Source: Talinum fruticosum (lineage: Eukaryota; Streptophyta; Magnoliopsida; Caryophyllales; Talinaceae). Taken from it: DNA of 64,000 nucleotides. The notes beneath the pieces were generated by a model. It was not told the origin of the DNA and did not search any database. It saw only the letters and a list, made by a program, of their open reading frames with translations. The position numbers were made by a program, and so were the translations under genes. Where the stretch lies: assembly GCA_021018815.1 (NCBI GenBank), contig JAITYX010000016.1:2300001-2364000 (forward strand), in the 5' to 3' direction. Shown one piece after another: positions 11,131-23,540 of the stretch (positions within the stretch are counted from its first letter, which is position 1; each line of letters starts with the position of its first letter).

Positions 11131-12230
11131 ATGCGTGATAATAGGAGCAATTGAATATATATAATATCTTTTTACTGTAATATAATTTGCATTTATTTGT
11201 ATCAATGCATGATCTTTGTCAAAATTAATCTTAACAAAGTTTAAACATTACATATTTTTCATCACCGTTTAAATACATAAATCATGTATAACTAACCAAA
11301 TAATATTACAACTACTCATATAGTTTAAACATAAACTAAATTTAAATATAACATAGTTTAAATTTATTTTTTTGCATGCCTTTGTCTAAATTAATATTAA
11401 AAATTTTTATTATTGGAACATATTTATAAATAACATTTAAATATATAAATAAAGTGTAATTAATTAAATAATATTATAACTAATCTTATCTTTTTTAATA
11501 TTAAGTACTATAATATGGTTTACATTTATTTTTACCAATGCATGGCCTTTGTCAAAATTAATCTTAAGAAAGTTTAGACATAATATATTTTTCATTACCA
11601 TTCAAATATATAAATTACATATAACTAATTAAATAATATTACAACTAATCATATAAATTTAATATAAACTAAATTTAAATATAAAATACTTTAAATTTAT
11701 TTTTATGCAAGTCTTTGTCAAAATTAATCTTAACAAAGTTTGAAGGTAATATTTTTTAAATTATTGTATTTTAACATAACTTAATTTAATTTTTAATATT
11801 AACTAAATTTAAATATAACATATTATATTTATGCATGTCTTTATGTTCATGAAACTTAAAAACAAACGCATATATCTAAATAAAATAAAATAGATGAAGA
11901 CCATTATGCATACCTTTTTCTTAATAGACATCCCTCAAATATATCTACAAATATATACATAAAAATAAAAATTAATATTTTTATTCATTACAAACATATA
12001 AATTAAATAAATGTGAATTTATAAGTAATAGTTACTAAAATATAAAGATGAGAGAGAGAGAGAGAGAGTTGTGAGGAGAAGATGAGAAAATATGGGGATA
12101 TATATAGAAAAAAATACTATCAATTTTTTTAATAAAAATCAAAACTTTCATTTTTATCACAAATGCTGTTGTACTGTACGGGTAAAGTAATTTTGCTCAC
12201 TAAGAAAACCAAATTTATTACAATTGCATG
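11131..12230. other. AT-rich spacer with internal imperfect duplications
   Basis: Phrases such as TTTGTCAAAATTAATCTTAACAAAGTTT recur at about 11215, 11550 and 11715, so the block is made of old duplications roughly 165-335 bp apart. A (GA)n run lies at 12051-12068. No gene is seen. Confidence 0.5.
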
Positions 12231-12354
12231 CTATCCAATGTTGGACACCTTTCAAAAATTAAAAAGAAAATGGAAAAAGTTGCACAAAATGACAGTCGTG
12301 ACCCCGAGATAATGGAGGGAAGGACCCTCTCTCACGAGCTTTCACGCGCGCCCC

Positions 12355-12780
12355 TCCCTAATCTCTCCAACTGTGCAAAAGAAATATGGCGCAAAACCCG
12401 TCATTTCATATTTGAAGCATGTATGTGAAGGAGTTGCAAAAGCTCTTAAAGTTTAGCCAAACATAATTTCAAGTGTCTTAAACCTCATAAAATTGAAATT
12501 TAAAAAATTCAAAGTAAAAAAATTTCACTGCTTGGATTCGAACACGGGCAAGCGCCTGTCACCGCTAATCTCGCCCACTATGCAAAAGAAATATGACACG
12601 AGGTCTACCTTGTCATATTTGAGGTGCGCATCATGTGAAGGCGATGTATAAGCTTTTAGAGTTTGGTCGAGCACAATATGAAGCGCTTTAAACCTCACAA
12701 AATTAATTTTTTTAAGAAAATTGAAAGTAAAAAAAAAATATTGCTGCTTGGATTTGAACACGAGTAAGCACATGATATTC
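12355..12780. repeat. Two tandem copies of a unit of about 206 bp
   Basis: The two copies are aligned by TGCAAAAGAAATATGRC near 12375 and 12580, by TTAAACCTCA.AAAATT near 12480 and 12690, and by CTGCTTGGATT(C/T)GAACACG near 12528 and 12745. They are clearly diverged. A TTCGAAC-type box recalls a tRNA-like B box but no tRNA fold is seen. Confidence 0.65.
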
Positions 12781-13079
12781 TTTCGTAAATTGGAAGTTGA
12801 TTTAATGAACATTAGAATACTTTTTATTAAATATTAGAATAAATTTTAGTAAATGTTAGATTATTCTTTCTTAAATATTTAAATAATTTTTAGTCAATAA
12901 TAGAATTTTTTAGTAAACATTGAACAAATTTTAGTGGACATTGGAATTTGTTTTAATCTAGCACTAAAGTATTATTTATATAATTTTGGCACATGATAAT
13001 TGAGAAATTAAGAGTTAATGGCATCATAGTACGTATAATTTAATTGATACTTTAATGGAAACATTTGAAAACCTTTAAC

Positions 13080-13720
13080 CATGGAATTTACAAGTCCTAG
13101 TCTCTTCTATAAATGCCCCCAAATGCTAGGCAAAATACACACTCGTGCCTTCTCATCTTCACTCATTTCTACTTTTTCTCTACTCGTTTCTTTACTTCTC
13201 ATCTTGAGTGAAATTCAGTTGTTTTTAGAGTTTGTTGAAGTTATCTATAAATTATTTTCCAAGTACAAATTACAAGGTACAATTCATGTCAACTCCTTCA
13301 TCGAAATTATCACTTTTAGTTAAATAGTATATGTGTGCGAGTGCAATAATTTTCAAATGTTTTCTTGACAAAGGATGCCTATATTACCTATTGTTTATTG
13401 TTCGTTGTTCGAGTGATCACCTATGTACGTCAGCTCATCGAATCATTGTTCATTGTCCCTTTCAAAGGGAATCATCGTTCATGTTGGGGCATCCAAAGTT
13501 TAAGTAATTTCTTATATTAGTTCCAAATAAAATGAATTTTATAAAATTGTTATCTCCATGATTAAGTATATTATATTGAGAGTTTTCATTCTCATAACTT
13601 TTTAAATGTTTTATTGTTTTCAGGTAAAGTGTGAACCCATGGGGACGACATTCGCCTACTTTTGTTTTTATTTGGAATCAGTGTTGAACTATTTTAGTTA
13701 TATTATAAATGTAACATGAA
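13080..13720 (+). other. LTR- or promoter-like stretch of uncertain origin
   Basis: A TATA box (CTATAAATG, about 13108) is followed by a CT-rich leader. A TTTTCAGGTAAAGTG segment lies near 13617. This layout resembles the promoter and R/U5 region of a plant LTR. No paired LTR or coding domains are visible. Confidence 0.25.
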
Positions 13721-14685
13721 AAGTGTAGCTCCGACACCCCAGCTATGTACAACGATAAATTTGTAAAAATAGAATAGCAGTAGTAACCCAACAGAAAAGC
13801 AATTTGAAAATGGGTCTATGTAGCAACTTAGGTAATCTTAAAACATTGATTAGGTATAGCTAAATAAATTTCAATTGCATTAAAAAATATATGTTACACG
13901 CTTGTCACATTGACTAAACCTGAAAATAGGGATGACAATGGGTCTTGGATTTTATTCAGACTTGCCAGACCCAATACAAATTAGTGAGCCTGGGTCCCAA
14001 AAATTTATACCTCATGGGTCCCAATTAAATTTGAGTATGAAAATTCAACCTTTCAATTTGTACCAAGAATGTACAACTTTTCTTTTACAAATAGCCAAAT
14101 TGGACATGATGATTGCATTACATGCTCAAAACTCTAGTGAAATCCGAAAAGCAATGCAATTTACCAAAACTTTTTATAAGTTACCTCTCATGTATCACGA
14201 GCTTCTTGCCTCTTATTCTTAATACAAAGCGTCTTTTAGAATTACTGTAACAATACCTTTAAATTATTGGTTGTTTACAAAAGCTTTTAGGAAAATTATT
14301 CACTGCAAACAATAAAACCTAAGTTAGAAAATTGGTACTGCTGCATGCATAAGTTGATTCAATTCAAGTAACCTTGACTATTGTATATTCTCATGCAAAT
14401 ATAAATCGTTTTTTCCCCTAGAGATTTACAAACATACCATATTTTAAAGAGTGTTTTTTTCTTTTTCTCAATGAAGAAAGTTACATTTCATTTTCACCAA
14501 TGGAAAGTCCTATGCTACATCAAAAACATTCTATAATAAGAACTAATTTAAAATATCAAAATAAATCTCTTAAGATATGGTATGACATCTTCTAATAATA
14601 ATAGCTCAACTTGTAGTGTTGTACTAGTCCTACTTTACATCCAACACAAGAGGAGCACTTCATCCATGCCACTTCTGGACTTTCT

Positions 14686-15193
14686 TGTTGGGATTGTATG
14701 GAGCCTAATGAATGTTTGGGCTCTGGAAAGTTGCAGTTTAAGGCTTGGAACAATGGGTACGACCCAAGAGCAAGAGGAATAAGCCGTGTAGGTCAAAGGA
14801 AACAAGACCTTCCCAGTCAGCAGCTGGCACGGGCAGGTTGTGTCTGAGGAGACGACTTGTGTTAACTTACACGGGTAGGCCGTGTCAGCTCGCACGATCG
14901 CTGCCAGTGGGAGATGCTCTAGGTTCTTCATTTTTCTTCCATTTCAGGTAATTATGGCTTGGTTTTATGGCTATATAATTGTATGCATACCTCCATTGAG
15001 TTTAGTAAAGTGAAACAGCTTGTAATAGCTAGTGTAAGAGATTCCTCGTAAGCTACCAAAGTTTTAGGCATCGTTCGTGGTTTTTTCTTTTTCCAGTTTT
15101 GGGTTTTTTACGTTGAAATCCTTGTGTCTTTGATTTCTTTTTCCTTCTTGTTCTTGTTTAGTGTTTGTGAGAGTAAACTCCCCAATCTTAACA
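14686..15193 (+). repeat. Left LTR of the 14.7-kb Copia element
   Basis: 508 bp. It aligns end to end with 16893-17382 and carries GGCTATATAATTG, a plausible TATA region, near 14968. The primer-binding site follows two bases after its end. Confidence 0.85.
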
Positions 15194-15240
15194 ACTGGTA
15201 TCAAAGTGGGAGAGTTTGGTTAAAGAACTCACATCAAACA

Positions 15241-16560
15241 ATGGAAGGAGAAAAGGTGAAAATTGATCGGTTCGATGACAAGGATTTTGCATTTTGGAGG
15301 ATGCAAATAGATGATATGCTATACAAAAAGAGTTGTATTAACCCTTAGGAGAGAAACCAGAAACCATCGAGCAAAAGGAGCGGGATCTCCTTAATCGACA
15401 AGCATTGGGAACAGTGAGATTAACGTTGGCTAGAAACATCGCTTTCAACATGATGGATCAAAAAGACGACAAAGGGGCTGCTTGAAGCTTTATCAAATAT
15501 ATATGAGAAGCCTTCTATGATGAACAAGGTATATTTGATGCGTTGCTTATTTGATCTTAAGATGGTTGATAACACTAGAGTTACGGATCATATTAACGAT
15601 TTTAATATGATAATTTTGAATCTTGATTTGGTGAAAATCAATTTTGATGATGAAGTAAAGGCTTAATTTTGTATCCTCCTTGTCTAAGTCGTGGGACACT
15701 ATAGTTTCTGCTGTTAATAGTGCTTGAAGTCCGGGATGTAATATTGAGTAAAAATATTCACGAGGAAGATTTTGGAGAAATGCATTGAATGTTAGAGGTA
15801 AGGGAAAACATGACAACTTTAGAGGCCGGTCAAAGTCTAAAGTAAGGGTAGGTCCCAAAAACCCGGGGATGTTGTCTGTTGGAGTTATGGTGATAAGGGG
15901 CATTTTAAAAAAATTGTCCTAAAATAAATGATTATCAAGATTCAATGACTTTTATTGAAGATGTAGATGATGCTGATCGAGATTCAATGATTTTTGTTGA
16001 AGATATAGGTGATGCTCTTGTCTTGAGTATAGAAAGTTCTATTGAGCTTTAGATTGTAGATTCGGGTGCATCATTTCGTTCTTCATTAGTATAAACTTGT
16101 TTCACAATTTTGTTGGTAGAAATTTTGGCAAGGAGTATATTGCTAATGGGAAAAGTTTGGTTACTATGGAAAGGGATGTGAGAATTAAACCTCTAGTGGG
16201 AGGTTTTAGAAATTGCAAGGTGTTAGATTTATTTCGAGTTAGCGAAAAATTTGATTTATGTGATTTAGTTAGAGAAGTCGCGATACCTAACTGAGTTTTG
16301 AAACAGGGACTGAAAAATTGTGAAAGGGGCATTGGTTGTAACTAAAAGTGTGAAGTCTAACTCTTTGTACTCTAGTAAAGGGTGTACTAATTTAGTTGCA
16401 AATGTCAGGGTAAATTGTTCCAGTAAAAGTCTATGGCGTGATAGACTTGGTGTTGTTAAAGGTTATGTTGAAGTAGGAGCTGGTAAGGGTGATGGAAAAT
16501 TGTTGGGTTTAAAAATGGGTTGGTTGCTCCACGAGATGAGTTGCAAGAACCAGGTATGAT
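15241..16560 (+). pseudogene. Broken Copia Gag/protease remnant
   Basis: It starts MEGEKVKIDRFDDKDFAFWR, the usual Copia Gag opening. A stop follows at about 15346, then KPSMMNKVYLMRCLFDLKM in another frame. A damaged zinc knuckle near 15880 reads CWSYGDKGHF, with the second Cys replaced by Tyr. The protease signature DSGAS lies at about 16060 after an in-frame stop. Pre-integrase-like sequence (LWRDRLG) follows near 16430. At least three frame breaks are present. Confidence 0.75.
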
Positions 16561-16892
16561 GAGAAAGATGGAAATGTTAATAAAAGGTAAAGTCCAAAGG
16601 TATACACTTTCTCTTCATTATGTTTTTTGACTAATGCCGGTGAGCCGGTGTTGCATAATATGCATAAAATTAACCGATCCTAGTGGGAGTTCACATCAAA
16701 TTATGATAATGGTGAGCTTGAGAAAATTTTGGGTAGTGGGATTCCGACAAACTAGCTTAAGGAGTTGATGCCGGGAAGATGAGGTTGAGAAAAACCTAGG
16801 TTGGTGTCACTTGCTGATGAGGTCCGGTTTTGATGAACTAGAAGGGTGCGTAGCGACAAGGAAGTTGAGCCATTAGTCTCCAAGTGGGAGAT

Positions 16893-17382
16893 TATTAGGA
16901 TTGTGTGGAGCCTAATATGTGTTTGGGCTCGGGAAAATTGCAGTTCAATGATTGGAACAACTGGCACGACCCAATAGCAAGAGGAACAAGCTGTATAGGC
17001 CAAAGGAAACAAGACTCTCCCAGCGAGCTAGCACGGGTAGGCCATGTTTGAGGACACGGCCTGTGTGGCTAGCATGATTCACGCCAGTGGGGGACACTTC
17101 AGGTTCTTTGTTTTTTTGTTGGTTTTCTTCCATTTCTTGTAATTATGGCTCAGTTTTATGACTATATAATTGTATGAAGACTTCTATTGTTGAGTATAGC
17201 GAGGTGAAGCAGCTTATAATAGCTATTGTAAGAGAAATTTCGTGTATTCTACCAAAGTTCTAGTGCATCATTCGTGGTTTTTCCCGATTTTGGGTTTTCC
17301 ACGTTAAAATTCTTGTTTTTGATTTCTTTTTCCTTCTTGTTTTTGTTTAGTGTTTGTGAGAGTGAACTTCTCGATCCTAACA
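16893..17382 (+). repeat. Right LTR of the 14.7-kb Copia element
   Basis: 490 bp. It is diverged from the left LTR by many substitutions and small indels, including TG to TA at its first bases. The insertion is therefore old. Confidence 0.85.
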
Positions 17383-17699
17383 ATTCTCTTCAACGATATT
17401 AGAATGAGAAACTTTTGTAGCTTTACAAACCAATTGAATATTCACAGAGTAATTTTGCTGATGTATAACTTATGCATATGATCCATAGTCACTGTAGAGG
17501 TCCTCTTGGATAAATCTCAATATTTATAAATGAAAGGCACAACCAAAAAGCAAATTATGTCTTTATGATTTCTTGACAAACATGAAATCATCTTACACCA
17601 CAATCAGAATCTAAAAATTACCCAGCTTATTAAGAAAACTAAACTAGAAGTATAATTGAAGGGACAAGGGGCAACTAAAAGATAAACGAGTTCTTGACC

Positions 17700-18070
17700 T
17701 CGTTACCTAAACTGAATGCAATAAGCTGAACCTTGATAATATCATATGCTGCTCTAGTTTGTGGCATAAAGTTCACTAGTAAGCTCAAGATATTCCGGCA
17801 CTTTGAGACTTATACATGGTGCAATACTTGGGGAATTTCTGCATTGTTGATGCCCCTTAACCAAGTAGTAGTGCCTACATGTCCAACTTATTGTTTCAGA
17901 CATTGGACAGGACAATTTATGCAATATACCATGATGCATTTAACTTTCATGTTTTCACAGTTGAGCTGCACATTTCTGTACAAAATTCTGGCATCTTCAA
18001 TCTATGGGAAAAGATCTGCTTTCCAACCATTGCAACTTCTCCTGGACCAAGAAATAGAAATAAAATTTAA
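17700..18070. repeat. MIR399-cluster duplicon, left block (paralogue of 39460-39725)
   Basis: The phrase CATTT..C.TGTTTTCACAGTTGAGCTGCA matches CACCATTTCACAGTTAAGCTGCA at about 39670. Both blocks lie on the 3' side of a minus-strand MIR399 copy. Frames here (17733-18083) are not protein-like. It could be 3' sequence of the pri-miRNA. Confidence 0.45.
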
Positions 18071-18416
18071 CAATAGCAGGTAGAAAAGCAACCAACAATG
18101 ATAGCAAGAGCAGCACCAAGGACAACCAACCCATGCAATCCCATGTCATAGGTTTTCTTTTTTTTTTTTTAATTTATTTTACGAGGAGGAGATTGGGGAA
18201 ATGTACCATTTATAAAAACATAAACACATCCAAAACAACACACCGTGCTTATAAGTTGTGCATACAGTAATCTCATGCATGAGTCTCATGAAAGACACTA
18301 GAAAAACAGAAGGATGCACCTAAAGCATAACACAGTTTTCACGGACAACTCGGTCTTCGGTATGCATAGATTGCCACCTTTGACTGAGAAGGGGGAGGGG
18401 AGATCTAAGGGGTGGT

Positions 18417-18537
18417 TGCATAGCTGAATTGCCGGGCAAATCTCCTTTGGCAGTAAACTCACACGCTCTCCTTTCAAGGAGGAAGGGAAGAGTGGTCACC
18501 TGCCAATGGAGTAATTGCCCAGTAATGCATCTATGCA
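18417..18537 (-). ncRNA. MIR399: MIR399 precursor, copy A (minus strand)
   Basis: A hairpin of about 121 nt. On the minus strand the 3' arm carries a canonical 21-nt miR399 at 18452-18432, beginning TGCCAAAGGAGA and ending TTTGCCCGG. The 5' arm (18522-18500) supplies the imperfect star GGGCAATTACTCCATTGGCA. The outer stem pairs TGCATAG with CTATGCA. miR399 is made under phosphate starvation, moves in phloem and directs cleavage of PHO2 mRNA, which raises phosphate uptake and root-to-shoot transfer. The orientation is supported by the TATA box and PHR1 site just to the right. It is transcribed away from copy B. Confidence 0.92.
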
Positions 18538-18579
18538 CTGGGAACACTGCACTGGAGAACAATTCATGCATAATGTGTT

Positions 18580-18638
18580 CTTTATAGGTTATGCAAGAAG
18601 TCATGTTTGTTATGCGACTCTCTGCAAAGAGCATATTC
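18580..18638 (-). promoter_or_regulatory. Promoter of MIR399 copy A: TATA box and P1BS
   Basis: On the minus strand TATAAAG lies at 18586-18580, about 50 bp before the hairpin. A P1BS site for PHR1-type MYB factors (GNATATNC; plus strand GCATATTC, 18631-18638) lies about 45 bp further out. Copy F has the same spacing. Confidence 0.75.
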
Positions 18639-18824
18639 TTAACACCTCTAAGATGCAAAATGGTTTAATATCTTGTACTTTATTTTGTAGCATCAATTGT
18701 AAGTACAATTCCAAGCATTTCTCCAAGGAAGATGCTCTTAATTACACATCAAATAACAAAATGTCCTAGGACTAGATGTTTGATAACATACCATACTGCT
18801 CAATTTAATCTTAGCAACTGCGTA

Positions 18825-18866
18825 TCCATGTCCGCATCCATATCCATATCCATATCCATATCCTAG
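18825..18866. repeat. (CCATAT)n short tandem repeat
   Basis: About six units of CCATATC/CATCC. The units nearly match P1BS but fail at one end position, so they are not counted as PHR1 sites. Confidence 0.8.
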
Positions 18867-18869
18867 AGT

Positions 18870-20985
18870 CCCACCTATGCAGGGTGTTAAGGGGCCTGGG
18901 GGATGGGAGGGAGTCAGATAAAGCAGCCTTATCCCTGAATTGTAGAGGAGGTAATTTCATTAGAACTTATATTGAAAACAATTTCTGCCTACATCTCTAT
19001 AAAAAATAAGTAGAAGATAGTTTAGAGAGACATTTCACTTCAATCCACTATAATCCGAACCAAAAATCTGCCAAGGTTGGCTTTTTAAGTTGTCCAAAAG
19101 TGGAGAAAATAGATAAAACAAAAATATCTGAAATGCAGGATAAATTGCCGTAGTTGATTATACAAAATGTGCTTAATTGCTAGCGAAAAGAAAATATGTA
19201 GCCATAATATTTTGTGAAACAACGGCAAGAATTCTCTGTGGACAAGATCAGCATATTATTTCAGATAGTCTCACCATTCACAACTCAATGCTACAGAAGA
19301 TATAGCAAATCGGAATTTTTCTGTTTTTCTTTTTAAGGGCCTATTAATGCCTTCAGATGAAGAGTTGCATATTCTTATCACTAGCTTATTTTAGCACATG
19401 TTGGTGCCCCTTCAAAGATTCACTTTCTCGATCACCGCCAAGCAAAAGTAGCAAGATCCTAAAGCATGTTCTAGCACTAAAGAATTTTACCAGTCACATA
19501 TTTTCTTTCAATCTCAGCCCTTCCGTTCTTGGTCATCTGCCCCTCCCCCAAAAAAATCTCTAGTAACTGCAAAACATAGAGAAGACTGTGAGTGACAGCA
19601 CGGAGCTTATATCAGTGAAACAAAATTAATAAAAGACCTCAGGAAAACGAAAGAAAAAGGAACTAAGCAGAAAATTTTCAATCAGGTTTTGAGGAAAATT
19701 AGTGCATTTGATTCTGAAGGAAAAAAATAAAATCCCTCCCACAATAGATGCTGTAACAACCACTTCAGCTTTTGAGGAAACTTTTGCAATATATAATTTC
19801 CAATCAAATTTACCCATCCACCGTGTAAAACCTTCTTTTAATTTCATAAAATACCTCCTTTTCACCTCTAATTGCATCCGGGTAATCTTCTCTATGGCTG
19901 TCAACCGTTGTTTAGTTTCCACCTACCACTCTTTGTAAATTATGCTTTACCTTTTTTCCACTACCACGTCCCTATTTTTATTAATGCACGTTTTCTCTAC
20001 TTTTGTTTTGGATGATAACTTATAAGTGTTTTTTATGTAATTTGTTCACTTTCCGTGCTCTGATTGTTTGGAACATTTACTTTTTTATATTTCATTTTGT
20101 TAATGTATTTATCTTTATTTGATTGATCACGGTGTTCTTTTCACTCTCCTACTAAATCTCATTTACTATTTTTCTTTTTATAAATTTTTCAATTTTTAAG
20201 AATTTTACAGTCATATATTTCCTCCAATTTTTAAGTATATACATTCTATCAATTTTCTTTTCTTATTTAATCAATCTCTCTGTATAACCTACCCATCTAT
20301 CGATCTATCTATCTATATATCTATGTTATATCCAATTGCTCATCAATTAGTTTCTCAAAATTCGTCAAATAGTTTAATGTTTATATTTGGATTATTCAAA
20401 TTCCAAAAGACTAAACTATTGAAATATTGGGATTATGATGTACTTTTTTCTTCTGCACCAAAAAAATAAAAATAAAAATGATGTACTTTTTTTTAGTCAA
20501 ATTTATTCTAATTTTAGATTTTGTATTATCTACATACGACAAAATAAAATAAAATAACAACTAATTTATGAGGACAATGTCGCTTCAAAAAAAAAAAAAA
20601 CTATGTATAAGAAGCACTATTACATATTCAATAATAAAATAAATCATGTTGAAGTCAGTATGAATGAATTCCCTATTATCAAAATGATATAATTTTTAAA
20701 AAATCATATTGGTATAATTTCAAGATCCAAACTCTTTTGTATCTCTGCACATAGTGAAGTGTGAATCCAAGCTAGTATCACTAGAGTCAAGTAGCTAGTA
20801 CAGGTCAGTTTTCCAGGTTTACTGATAATTATTTCTGCATATATTTATGTTTCAGGTGTTTCTCAAGATAATGGACGAATAAGCATAAGGTTGATTTGTT
20901 TGATCACCATTTGACCAGTTGCCGCAAGAGTCCTGCTTTGGCTCATAAGAAGGCATCTAATTCTCACAAAGTTGAAAAAGGGAAA
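18870..20985. other. Spacer between divergent MIR399 copies A and B
   Basis: No gene is seen. The segment at about 19380-19480 (CAC(A)TGTTGGTGCCCCTTCAAAGATTCAC) recurs diverged at about 28185 and 35745, so it belongs to the duplicated unit. The segment from about 19930 to 20750 is very AT-rich, with a GATCTATCTATC run near 20300. Confidence 0.5.
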
Positions 20986-21270
20986 AGTGGATACCGACCC
21001 ATCAATAAGGATTGAGGCTTTTGAAGAGAATAAGCAAGAGACTCCTCAACTGGAATGTCCTCTAGCATATGCTATGCCTTTTGCTAGCATAATCTGAAAT
21101 CAAGGTACAAGTTATACGGCATAAAGATGGATTTGAAATCTTGTGCCAACTCGGACATGCACAATAAGACTGCAAAAGTGGGGCAAAGGAATCATAGTAG
21201 TCTAAGCTATCTAGTGATTCATTCTTCACTTACACAGAAAACATCAGTGCTGTTTTTTCCATAAATATTC
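20985..21270 (+). promoter_or_regulatory. Orphan MIR399-type promoter block R1 with P1BS
   Basis: This is homologous to blocks at about 23300, 24060 and 38540 and to the promoter of MIR399 copy G at 44.8 kb (shared TGTCC..AGCATATGCT). It keeps a perfect P1BS, GCATATGC, at 21065-21072 and a TATA-like CATAAAG near 21120. No clear miR399 hairpin follows within 150 bp. Probably an eroded plus-strand MIR399 unit (inference). Confidence 0.45.
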
Positions 21271-21933
21271 TGAAAAAAAGCTGAAAGGAAAGGTCCAAAT
21301 ATATGAACCCAAGCCTAATAAACAATGAATGAGTCTTTGTGAAAACGAGGCATATTTTCCAGGATTTTGAACACCTTTGAGGATCTTTTTTTGCTTGAGT
21401 ACTTTATGTAAGCACCAATATTAACAGGAAAAGAAAATATAGTTTTAGTTTTTGTGAGTTAAGCAGGTGAATGTGCAAGAAAGGAAATACTTCTGTGCTA
21501 GATTCACGAAACAATCCACTTCATTGGAAACTAGACAAAAGCTTATGCAGCATCTTTTAAGTTTCAGTCAGTGACTGCCATAAACCTATTCCTATTAAGC
21601 ATTTTGCAAGCTATCTGTCAATATCCAACATCTTAGTATTTCAGTGTCCAAAATCTTAGTATTTCAATATCTCAGCAATATAAATCATAAGGGATAGCAG
21701 AAAGTCCTTGCCCACTTTGTATGGACATTAATACACTTCACAGTCAGGGCTATAAAAAATCAAGTGACGTTAAAGTTGAACTAAACATGGAAAGGAGTCA
21801 ACACGGGATGGAGTCAAGCTAATAGGGAATAGAGGTATGGGGTACTGAGTGTGGTTTATATTCTCCAATGCTGGGATCCTGACCGCAAATACTGGAAAAT
21901 GGACATATGCACCTTTGTTATCCCAAGCTTTGA

Positions 21934-21995
21934 GTATATGCCACCAATGCCAAGAATATTTCATCAAAGAAGTAAATTCATTGGCATATAAATAG
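21934..21995 (+). promoter_or_regulatory. Promoter of MIR399 copy B: P1BS and TATA box
   Basis: P1BS GTATATGC lies at 21934-21941 and the TATA box TATAAATAG at 21987-21995, about 65 bp before the hairpin. Copies C, D and E show the same order and spacing. Confidence 0.8.
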
Positions 21996-22054
21996 AAGTC
22001 TAAGTTTATGCCTTAGGAGAGCAGGCAGTCTTAGAAACAAAAAGAAGATATGTG

Positions 22055-22150
22055 GTTGGTAAATAACAGTGTGATTCTCCTTTGGCACGCACTCCATGCA
22101 CATGCATACTGGCCTGTCATGCCAAAGGAGAATTGCCCTGCAATTCACCA
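22055..22150 (+). ncRNA. MIR399: MIR399 precursor, copy B (plus strand)
   Basis: A hairpin of about 96 nt. The mature miR399 on the 3' arm is at 22120-22140, beginning TGCCAAAGGAGA and ending ATTGCCCTG. The 5' arm GTGATTCTCCTTTGGCAC pairs with it almost perfectly. The lower stem pairs GGTAAATAACAG with CTGCAATTCACC. It shares its mature sequence with copies C, E and G. A (CT)n(CA)n run begins about 35 bp after the mature end and is probably part of the primary transcript. Small frames over this region are artefacts. Confidence 0.95.
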
Positions 22151-22172
22151 CTATGATTTACAAAACCAAATT

Positions 22173-22174
<2 letters not shown>

Positions 22175-22232
<58 letters not shown>
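22175..22232. repeat. (CT)n(CA)n microsatellite just 3' of MIR399 copy B
   Basis: About 14 CT units are followed by about 14 CA units. The same position after copy D carries a longer related run, so the microsatellite predates that duplication. Confidence 0.95.
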
Positions 22233-23299
22233 CAACCAAAAACATCAGGTGAGCAAGCTTTTCAATATCCAGCAGTAATTTATCAAGGTTTAAGCACTTG
22301 ACAGTGAACTTCAGCTTTATGTTAGTATTCAAATCAGATGAAACCATTCAAATGAATGGTAAGAGGCTTAGACGATCACAAATATTACGTACTTATCTTT
22401 TTGTACTCCAGCTGCATTTACTATCCCTCTGCTGGGCAGTTTAGATTGCATGGCTGATGAAGAAATTGTCAGAACACACCATATTTCATCAAAATTACCT
22501 GCATATTGATCCGAATACAGGACATTACATAAGGAGCTAAAATTTTAATTAACCCATAACAAGAACAAAAAAAATGCAGCTTTTCTTTTCAGATACTTTC
22601 ATTGGGGGGGGTTGTTCCCTTCTGATTTTCACAGCTAGTTTCAGGCTTTCATCCACTGACATTGCTTGGGACAAGAGAACCTTATTGTATGCTGTTTAAA
22701 GTTACAAGAATTTACATTCATCTCAATTCTCAAATGTCCATTTTACCTTAGATTACTATGTTGGGATAACCTCTTCAATCAATATGTCAATAAAAGTTTT
22801 CTTTTATTTTTTAATTTCTTGAACTCTGTGTTTTTTTTCTTTTTGGCTTGAATTATTTATTTAGTTATCTTATGAGGTAATAAAACTCAATGAATTTTGC
22901 CAAGATTCAAGAAAGAAAATGACATAAAGTGGTTCTTCATAAAGGAAAGGATTATCAAACTTGACTAATTTCAGTTGTAAAGAACAGAAATGAGAAATGA
23001 GAAAATTGGCAGTAAAGTGAAACCTCCGTATGTGAACTGTTCTCTATGAGTTCACTCAAACGGATGAAGAAGAAACGAAGTTTCTGTTGACTTATAGAGC
23101 TTTTACGGTCTTCTAATTATCGTGAAAAGATAAAATAACATGAACAACGAAACTGAAACTCTACATACCCAAGAGCCAAATCAGAATTTTGTTGACCAGA
23201 GAACTATTTTGGTTTATGCAGGCTTTATCAATCATACAATGTAAGTCTGTCTATTATTAAAGTGGACACTAAAATGTAACCAAGTTGGGATAAGCTGAA

Positions 23300-23540
23300 G
23301 AAGATATTGGCCTATCAGTAACGATTGGAACTTCTAAAGAACAGGAAAAAGACATAGGCTCCTCAATTGGAATTGTCCTCAAGGATATGCTATGACTTTC
23401 TCAAGCATATCTACAGTCAAGGTACAAGTTCTATGGCACAAACAAAGTTTCTAAATATTGTGGAAATTAGAGCATGTATACTGAGAATCTGCACTTGTGG
23501 TGTTAAGGGATCATACTCCAGTGATAGTTCCAATAACTGC
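23300..23540 (+). promoter_or_regulatory. Orphan MIR399-type promoter block R2 with P1BS
   Basis: A diverged copy of block R1 (shared CTCCTCAA.TGGAAT(T)GTCCTC and CAAGGTACAAGTT.TA.GGC). It holds a P1BS, GGATATGC, at 23383-23390. The TATA is degraded (CACAAAC) and no miR399 hairpin follows. Confidence 0.4.

Larger units (their letters stand above)
14686..17382 (+). mobile_element. Internally deleted Copia LTR retrotransposon
   Basis: Two LTR copies (14686-15193 and 16893-17382) start with TGTTGGGATTG and TATTAGGATTG and end CTTAACA and CCTAACA. A primer-binding site TGGTATCAAAGTGGG (initiator tRNA-Met type) follows the left LTR, and a purine tract CAAGTGGGAGA precedes the right one. The flanks TTTCT and ATTCT fit a 5-bp target duplication with one change. 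Only Gag and the start of Pol remain. Integrase core, reverse transcriptase and RNase H are absent, so the copy is dead. Confidence 0.85.

Noticed and set aside
18825..18866. Array of P1BS-like CCATATCC units beyond the copy A promoter
   Set aside because: GNATATNC needs G at position 1, and these units have C there. Only the site at 18631-18638 was counted.
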